Source: Bacteroidota bacterium
Lineage (GTDB): Bacteria; Bacteroidota; Bacteroidia; 2-12-FULL-35-15
Direction of reading: 5' to 3'
NCBI GenBank assembly: GCA_021413595.1
Contig: JAIOQD010000464.1
Coordinates: 1 to 5,942, forward strand
DNA: 5,942 nucleotides
Positions 1-5,942 of the stretch are shown piece by piece. A model generated the notes under the pieces. The model saw only the letters and a program-made list of their open reading frames with translations. It was not told the DNA's origin and did not search any database. The position numbers and the translations under genes were made by a program. The first letter of the stretch is position 1, and the number at the start of each line of letters is the position of its first letter.

Positions 1-684
1 GATAGTATCATTACATCCGCTGGCATCCGTTACAACTAAACAAACATTATAAACACCTGCTGTAGTATAAACGTGTGATGGGTTTTCTAGGATGGATCCG
101 GTGGAGGAATCTCCAAAATTCCATAACCAGGATACATCTGAAGCAGATTGATTCTGGAAAGTGATATTCTGACTAATATCAGCAGAAGCATCACTAACTG
201 TGAATGCGGATGTAGGCCCCGGTACTAAACTTACTGTTTGTGTAATTGCACCTGTACACCCTTGCGCAGATACAACTGTTAAGATAACAGGGAACGAACC
301 GCTGGTAGGAAAAGAATGTGTTGAGCTTGTTAATGTATCAGTAGTTGTATCACCAAAATCCCAATGGGTAGATGCTATTGTTGAGGAAACAACTGTAGAT
401 GTATTTGTAAATAAGGTTCCGTCATTCAAACAAACACCATTTGCAGTATAACTTGCTACAGGCTTACAGAAAACAACAACACTTTGCAAATTAGAATCAA
501 TACAGCCATTATTTGCTGTTACAACAAGTGTTACATTTTTTGATCCGCATGAAGAATAAGCATGGGTTGGAGATGGTGTTAGGCTTGGCAAACTTAAATC
601 TCCGAAAGTCCAGGTCCAATTAACGATAGTACCAACAGACGTAGATGCATCGGTGAATACCACATCACCATCTTCACATGTTTT
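1..684 (-). CDS. PKD-repeat surface protein, downstream part after frameshift, runs off left edge
   Basis: This is the continuation of the same protein in the next frame, open from about 702 (a stop lies at 703-705) down to base 1 with no stop. It has no start codon of its own, so it is only readable as part of the gene that starts at 1805. Three further PKD domains are visible: about 678-469 with WTWTFGD and PTHAYSS, about 468-226 with HWDFGDTTTD, and about 213-1 with WLWNFGD, ENPSHVYTTAG and a VCLVVTDASG strand. Each shows the PKD pattern of W-x-FGD, a His/Tyr turn and a terminal Val-rich strand. PKD domains are Ig-like beta sandwiches common in secreted adhesins and enzymes. The C-terminus, where a type IX sorting domain would be expected, is outside the window. 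No catalytic domain is visible. Confidence 0.8.
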
Positions 685-1805
685 ATTATTACATCTAATG
701 TATCAAATACTGACTGGCAACCGCCATTATTGCTGGATACGAATTTCAGGGTTACAATTCCGGCAAGATTATCTGCAGGACTAGGGTAATATAATCCGTT
801 AAGTGTGGTGCTGTTTGGCAAAAAGATACCTGTTCCACTTGAACTCCATGTTCCGGCTCCTGTTGAAACGGTTACATCCAAAACAATTGGGCTGCCTGAG
901 CAAGAACTGTCTTCTGTTTTTACAATAACGGTAGGTAAAGCTGTAAAAGTAACAGTGAGAGAATCACGGGTAGCTAAGCAGATTCCGTTGCCTATTGATT
1001 CTCTGTAAAGGATTACCGAACCTGCAGCGGTATCAGCGTTGCTTGGAAAATAGGTTGTTACATTTAAACTTGAATCTGCAAATGTGCCTTCAACACCTAA
1101 ACTATACCATCTGCCGCTAGTAGCTCCTGTAATGGTTGAAGAAAGAGGAACACCGGATGTGTCTTTACAAACAGAAAAATCTGCTCCAACATTAACGGTT
1201 GGGCCGGGATTAAAAATTATCAGAACAGTGTCGCTAACATTTGGACAATATGGACTGCTAAACGAAGTAAATACTACCGTATCCATACCATTTGCTTTCG
1301 CGGTAGATGTTGGAGTGTAAATTGGAGTTAATGATGTGTTATTTGAAAATGTTCCAGAACCACTCCAAGAACCACCGCCTGCATTTAAAACGCTTCCCAT
1401 CAAATTAACGATCAAATTGTTATCACAGCTAATAACATCAGTTCCGGCATTAGTAACCACTAAATTTTGAATCCCAACACCTATTGTAATACTATCTTTA
1501 CATCCAAGGTTCCACGTAACAACCAGCTTTACATTAAAAGATTGATTACCAGCACTATAAAGGTGGGCAGGGTGTTGTAAATTGGATGTGTTATTACTAC
1601 CTGAAGCCGGATCACCAAAATTCCAATTCCAATTTATAATTGCATCGCCTCCATTAATAGTTGACACATCTGTAAAATTTACGGAATCAGATATACATTT
1701 TGGGGCATTTGTATTAAAACGGGCAGTATCTCCCGGACAGGATGCGGAGGATAACAGTGGACTTAAAAAGATGAAAATATAAAATAATAGTAGTTTATTC
1801 TTCAT
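594..1805 (-). CDS. Secreted PKD-repeat surface protein, N-terminal part (frameshifted)
   Basis: This is the first 403-codon frame of a large secreted protein, probably an adhesin or extracellular matrix component of the cell surface. I start it at the ATG at 1803-1805, not at the in-frame ATG 30 codons upstream, because the protein then begins MKNKLLLFYIFIFLSPLLSS, a clear Sec signal peptide. Residues about 24-112 form a PKD domain: NWNWNFGDP near 58-66, HPAHLYSAG near 78-86, then an alternating hydrophobic strand. Residues about 117-200, 203-290 and 293-375 are three diverged repeats with a Cys near the start, a G-x-W core (GGSWSGSGTF, SGRWYSLG, GAGTWSSSG) and a Y-x-P motif. The frame stays protein-like to about residue 375; the last 28 residues are low-quality out-of-frame sequence ending in a stop at 594-596. 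The true continuation is in another frame (1-684). PKD proteins of this phylum often leave by the type IX system, but no C-terminal sorting domain is in view. The domain calls are firm; the role is inferred. Confidence 0.85.
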   Translation of the reverse strand: MKNKLLLFYIFIFLSPLLSSASCPGDTARFNTNAPKCISDSVNFTDVSTINGGDAIINWNWNFGDPASGSNNTSNLQHPAHLYSAGNQSFNVKLVVTWNLGCKDSITIGVGIQNLVVTNAGTDVISCDNNLIVNLMGSVLNAGGGSWSGSGTFSNNTSLTPIYTPTSTAKANGMDTVVFTSFSSPYCPNVSDTVLIIFNPGPTVNVGADFSVCKDTSGVPLSSTITGATSGRWYSLGVEGTFADSSLNVTTYFPSNADTAAGSVILYRESIGNGICLATRDSLTVTFTALPTVIVKTEDSSCSGSPIVLDVTVSTGAGTWSSSGTGIFLPNSTTLNGLYYPSPADNLAGIVTLKFVSSNNGGCQSVFDTLDVIIKHVKMVMWYSPMHLRLLVLSLIGPGLSEI

Positions 1806-1837
1806 TCCAATTTTTGTTTTTTCAATAATAGAATGTG

Positions 1838-1867
1838 TAAAAGTAATAAATTTTTGATACAACCAAA
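1838..1867 (-). promoter_or_regulatory. Candidate Bacteroidota-type promoter of the PKD gene
   Basis: Reading the minus strand, TTTG (1864-1867) is followed after 18 bases by TACTTTTA (1838-1845). This resembles the Bacteroidota housekeeping promoter, TTTG at -33 and TAnnTTTG at -7, with one mismatch in the -7 box. Transcription would begin near 1831, giving a leader of about 25 nt before the ATG at 1805. The match supports the internal ATG as the start, because the upstream ATG at 1895 would lie before the promoter. Such boxes occur by chance in AT-rich DNA, so this is tentative. Confidence 0.4.
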
Positions 1868-2061
1868 TTTTTCTTAAAAAAAAACACACACTCATCCGAA
1901 CTTTTCAAAAAGGGGGTGTTATTTTAGCCTGTAATGGTTGATTTTACATGATTCGTAAAAAAAGCAGAGAATAAAAGGCTCTCGTTTTAGAAAAAGACAC
2001 CATTTTGATTAAAATTAAATTTAGTTTGTTTTACGATTACACTCCTTGCTTTAGGCTGTAT

Positions 2062-2592
2062 TCAAAGTATTACGTAGTCAAGAGTTAAATAATAACAAAG
2101 GCATATCCTTATTTTTTCAACAAAATTAGAAAAAGCTGTTTTCCTCTTAGCCTTTACACGTCTCAATAATTCGAGCGGAAGAAAGGTTATTAGAGCAACA
2201 AAAATCTGCGACTTCACTCCATTTGGACTTGTGCTAACAAATGTTTTTACGTTTAGATTTTGCTTCAATAATTTGAAAAATGTTTCAATATCCCATCTGC
2301 GTCTATACAAAGCAGCAATGGTAGAGACTTTTAAGTCCAAGATTATTTGTAATAATTTCAATTGTGGTGTTTTTTTTCTAAAGAGTTTTATTTTAGAGTT
2401 AAAAGATTCGGCATTTGCAGTAGTATTTCTATTTCTAAAGACGTTCAAAATGTTATCCATATGATAATCTATTGATTTAGCAACACTATTGAACTCTTTT
2501 AATTCTACTTCTTGTTTTATGTTTTTTATCCATTTTGTAAATTGTTGTTTTGCATTTTCAGCTCGATGATTTTCGTAAATGTAGTATCTTCT
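2062..2592 (-). pseudogene. Chimeric transposase remnant: ISAon1 C-terminus joined to IS4-family C-terminus
   Basis: One frame is open from 2592 to the TGA at 2062; its first ATG is at 2460, giving a 132-residue reading. The upstream part (2592 to about 2378) is the tail of an ISAon1-type transposase: YENHRAENAKQQFTKWIK, EFNSVAKSI and the hallmark RNTTANAESFNSKIKLFR. The downstream part is the end of an IS4-family DDE transposase. YRRRWDIETFFKLLKQ fits the Y-x2-R-x3-E-x6-K signature exactly (Y52, R55, E59, K66 counted from the 2460 ATG), with E59 as the catalytic glutamate. The IS4 sequence then runs to its natural-looking end. The join is near the run of eight T (2370-2377). The part between the join and the signature is readable as IS4 only in another frame (ITNNL at 2353-2339), so one further indel is present. 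With no N-terminal catalytic residues, no activity is expected. Confidence 0.75.
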
Positions 2593-2804
2593 CTATTTGT
2601 TTGTTTTAAAAAATCGGAGAGATCTTTTGTAAATTTCGTGCCTTCCGCTATCAATGTAAAATCGCGATGAATATATTTTTTATCCTGTTTATGAAACCAA
2701 CGCCTTCTGTGTATTTCTATATAAACGGCATTACCTCGAAGGGGGAACTGTTGGACTAATATTACTAAGCATTGAAATAAATTATCCTTCCTCATACATA
2801 ACAA
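2526..2804 (-). pseudogene. ISAon1-type transposase N-terminal-region ORF, truncated remnant
   Basis: The reading frame encodes a fragment with QQFPLRGNAVYIEIHRRRW followed by IHRDFTLIAEGTKFTKDLS and DFLKQTNRED. In the ISAon1 group, the small upstream ORF (annotated as ISAon1 family transposase N-terminal region protein) ends with just such a sequence: a D/Q-FP-(I/L)RG motif, a basic RRRRW stretch and an EGT-(K/R)-x-T-x-(E/D)LSDFLK tail. Only about 60 residues of that usual ~110-130-residue protein remain. The N-terminus lacks family character, and the frame opens at a TTG at 2804 or ATG at 2795. After about 2586 the frame is spurious to its stop at 2526, because the DNA there matches the transposase ORF in another frame. 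It is non-functional. Confidence 0.7.
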
Positions 2805-2814
2805 AAAAATTGTT

Positions 2815-2822
2815 TATTTTTG
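2815..2822 (+). promoter_or_regulatory. Weak candidate -7 promoter box for the fibre gene
   Basis: TATTTTTG matches the Bacteroidota TAnnTTTG -7 consensus exactly and lies about 104 bases before the ATG at 2926. No TTTG box is present at the expected distance upstream, so the call rests on one element. If used, the inverted repeat at 2841-2880 would be inside the 5' leader of the mRNA. Confidence 0.22.
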
Positions 2823-2840
2823 ATAGGTTCTTCTTTATGG

Positions 2841-2880
2841 AATTGTGATTTTCAAAAAAAATTACCAGAAGATCACAGTT
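2841..2880. repeat. Imperfect 13-bp inverted repeat upstream of the fibre gene
   Basis: The arms AATTGTGATTTTC (2841-2853) and GAAGATCACAGTT (2868-2880) pair at 11 of 13 positions around a 14-base A-rich loop. It ends 45 bases before the ATG of the fibre gene, so it lies in the leader or promoter region. It could be an operator, an mRNA leader hairpin, or an old insertion-sequence end. The TGTGAT/ATCACA cores look CRP-like, but the spacing is far too wide for a single CRP site. Confidence 0.4.
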
Positions 2881-2916
2881 TACAATAAGATGCTTTTAAG
2901 CGTTCAATAACATTAG

Positions 2917-5166
<2,250 letters not shown>

Positions 5167-5183
5167 TTAGTAACCATTGATCA

Positions 5184-5198
5184 AGGATTGAAAATCCT
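5184..5198. repeat. Short palindrome AGGATT-GAA-AATCCT
   Basis: A perfect 6-bp stem with a three-base loop lies 18 bases after the fibre stop codon. No T-run follows, so it is a poor intrinsic terminator. Its GGATT-N3-AATCC core is shared with the palindrome at 5901-5919, which suggests a degenerate copy of the same REP-like unit. Confidence 0.4.
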
Positions 5199-5287
5199 AA
5201 CCAAATAGTTTATACAGAAAAATAAACTAAATTTGTACATTCAATTCTTTTGAAAAATAAAACAATACTTTTTTATGCACTATGTAT

Positions 5288-5304
5288 GGTAAGCACAGCT
5301 TACC
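5288..5304. repeat. Perfect hairpin GGTAAGC-ACA-GCTTACC
   Basis: A 7-bp perfect stem with a three-base loop, about 120 bases after the fibre gene. It is not followed by a T-run. It could be the 5' hairpin of a small RNA, part of a repeat element, or a 3' end stabiliser of the fibre mRNA. Confidence 0.45.
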
Positions 5305-5364
5305 GGTTATTTATGTCACTAAGCCCTAACACACAAGCAGCCCGACAGCTTAGCGCCTACGGGG

Positions 5365-5388
5365 GTAGCGTCTCGCTACGCTCTTTTT
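5365..5388 (+). terminator. Terminator-like hairpin followed by T-run
   Basis: GTAGCG and CGCTAC form a perfect 6-bp GC-rich stem around the loop TCT, followed by GCTC and then five T. The orientation fits the end of a plus-strand transcript, either the fibre mRNA (about 200 bases after its stop) or a separate small RNA. The left arm can alternatively pair CTAC (5357-5360) with GTAG (5365-5368) around GGGG, so two exclusive folds are possible. Confidence 0.45.
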
Positions 5389-5463
5389 AACAAGGCTTCC
5401 AGCCTACATGCATATTTTCTCAAAACATTTTTTAAAATTTCATACATATTTTTAAATTAAAAA

Positions 5464-5499
5464 ATTTGCAATTTCATACCAAAAATCTGCATTGCAAAT
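5464..5499. repeat. Perfect 9-bp inverted repeat in AT-rich DNA
   Basis: ATTTGCAAT (5464-5472) and ATTGCAAAT (5491-5499) are exact reverse complements separated by 18 bases. The word ATTTGCAAT recurs inside the palindrome at the right end (5906-5914). The repeat lies in a very AT-rich stretch bordered by CGCCTACGG on both sides, and may be part of a dispersed extragenic element. Confidence 0.45.
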
Positions 5500-5537
5500 A
5501 CAGATTAATCGCCTACGGCCTTACTTATTATGCATTT

Positions 5538-5879
5538 TTATCTATACTTAAAAGACCAATAGCTAAGTAAATACCACTTTACTAAATCCCTACCTTCTTC
5601 TAAAGTGTAATCATATTTAGTTGTACCTGTCAATAACTCATATATACTGCTATCACCCAAAAAATCTGTTAATTTTTTTGAGTGCAAAGTTTCATTAATA
5701 GATTCTCCGAATAGCGAAAGTAAACTGATTCTAATATCTTCTGGAACTTCAAAATCAAAAACAAAATCATGAAATTTATTTGATGCAATAGGCCAATCAT
5801 AAACAAGTATTCCGTTTTGATAAATATTATTCCAATTTGAAATACTATTTATCATGTATTTAGTGAATTCTTTTCTCAT
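5538..5879 (-). CDS. Hypothetical protein, 113 residues
   Basis: I do not recognise this protein. It runs from the ATG at 5877-5879 to the TAA at 5538-5540. It has no signal peptide and no membrane segment, so it is probably cytoplasmic. It is acidic in its middle (DFVFDFEVPEDIR, then a short Leu-rich stretch) and ends with an aromatic, likely helical segment (DLVKWYLLSYWSFKYR). It has four tryptophans in 113 residues. Small acidic Trp/Tyr-rich orphans like this are sometimes immunity proteins of polymorphic toxins, but no toxin gene is in view, so this is only a thought. It is convergent with the fibre gene. A perfect palindrome (5901-5919) lies just upstream of its start, and no clear promoter is visible between them. 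The reading frame has ordinary amino-acid content, which supports it being real. Confidence 0.6.
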   Translation of the reverse strand: MRKEFTKYMINSISNWNNIYQNGILVYDWPIASNKFHDFVFDFEVPEDIRISLLSLFGESINETLHSKKLTDFLGDSSIYELLTGTTKYDYTLEEGRDLVKWYLLSYWSFKYR

Positions 5880-5900
5880 TAGTCAAGGGTTTCAAGCTGG

Positions 5901-5942
5901 TCGGGATTTGCAATCCCGAGAAAATAGTTCAGGGATTTGTAA
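5901..5942. repeat. REP-like palindrome array, runs off right edge
   Basis: TCGGGATT-TGC-AATCCCGA (5901-5919) is a perfect 8-bp stem with a three-base loop. Twenty-nine bases after its GGGATTTGCAA the sequence GGGATTTGTAA begins (5932-5942), matching at 10 of 11 bases, and is cut by the window end. This is the start of a tandem set of near-identical palindromes. Such GGGATTTG(C/T)AATCCC units are, as I recall, frequent between genes in Bacteroidota. Confidence 0.6.

Larger units (their letters stand above)
2062..2804 (-). mobile_element. Composite insertion-sequence remnant (ISAon1-type plus IS4 family)
   Basis: This stretch holds no complete element, only transposase fragments on the minus strand, in order: the C-terminal part of an ISAon1-type N-terminal-region ORF, the C-terminal part of the ISAon1 transposase ORF, and the C-terminal part of an IS4-family transposase. 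The first half of the ISAon1 transposase and the N-terminal two thirds of the IS4 enzyme, with its first two catalytic aspartates, are missing. I found no convincing terminal inverted repeats or target-site duplications at either side, so the limits given are those of recognisable coding sequence. It sits between two divergent surface-protein genes and cannot move by itself. The family assignments come from remembered motifs, not a search. Confidence 0.75.
5167..5537. other. Intergenic region with structured repeats, no gene seen
   Basis: This 371-base stretch separates the fibre gene from the convergent orphan gene. I see no reading frame worth calling. It contains four perfect short inverted repeats (5184-5198, 5288-5304, 5365-5379, 5464-5499), a TAAATTTG promoter-like box (5228-5235) and the word CGCCTACGG twice (5354-5362 and 5510-5518). 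Composition swings sharply: 32 of 50 bases are G or C in 5331-5380, but only 6 of 50 in 5421-5470. Confidence 0.7.

Noticed and set aside
200..1782. Several plus-strand frames of 66-83 codons
   Set aside because: All lie opposite the PKD coding sequence, which has far better domain evidence; none has a family match.
1806..1895. Upstream ATG at 1895, extending the PKD protein by 30 residues
   Set aside because: It would bury the signal peptide inside the protein and precede the candidate promoter; the extra residues are coded by AT-rich leader-like DNA.
1960..1995. Possible terminator with AGAG/CTCT arms and nearby T-runs on both strands
   Set aside because: The stem is only four pairs around a 9-base loop; it is too weak to call.
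1922..2063. TTTAGCCTGTAAT near 1923 and TTTAGGCTGTATT near 2050 as insertion-sequence ends
   Set aside because: They are direct, imperfect and both on the same side of the remnant; there is no matching inverted copy near 2805-2925.
2231..2464. A 77-codon plus-strand frame
   Set aside because: It is the antisense shadow of the transposase remnant.
2844..2877. CRP-type site from TGTGAT and ATCACA
   Set aside because: The half-sites are 22 bases apart; a CRP site needs about six.

Overview
The window looks like a piece of an AT-rich genome from the phylum Bacteroidota, probably a gliding or surface-colonising lineage such as Chitinophagales or Saprospirales. I infer this from protein families, not from a marker gene. 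The families are a secreted PKD-repeat protein, a fibre protein whose N-terminal domain is typical of this phylum, ISAon1-type transposase remnants, and a promoter-like TTTG/TAnnTTTG arrangement.

Layout from left to right. (1) Bases 1-1805, minus strand: the 5' part of a large secreted PKD-repeat surface protein that runs off the left edge. It has a signal peptide, one PKD domain, three tandem ~85-residue Trp/Gly repeats, then three more PKD domains. A one-base frameshift near 681-704 splits it; the downstream frame stays open from about 702 to base 1. A candidate promoter lies just upstream of the start. (2) Bases 2062-2804, minus strand: a scar of dead insertion sequences. The tail of an ISAon1-type N-terminal-region ORF is followed by the tail of the ISAon1 transposase ORF. 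That is joined to the C-terminal end of an IS4-family transposase, which still carries its Y-x2-R-x3-E-x6-K signature. (3) Bases 2926-5166, plus strand: the one intact large gene, a 746-residue secreted fibre-like protein. It has a Bacteroidota N-terminal domain, 34 unbroken Gly-X-Y collagen-like triplets rich in threonine, six [11 protein letters not shown] shaft repeats, and a C-terminal beta-rich head. (4) Bases 5167-5537: no gene seen, but several short perfect inverted repeats, a strongly GC-rich patch next to a very AT-rich one, and a terminator-like hairpin. (5) Bases 5538-5879, minus strand: a 113-residue acidic orphan protein of unknown function. (6) Bases 5901-5942: REP-like palindromes running off the right edge.

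The two large genes both encode secreted, repeat-built surface or extracellular proteins. They are divergent and separated by the insertion-sequence scar, so they are not an operon. I see no complete defence, biosynthetic or CRISPR system. The most interesting material is the mosaic fibre protein, the three-part transposase chimera, and the structured non-coding stretch after the fibre gene.
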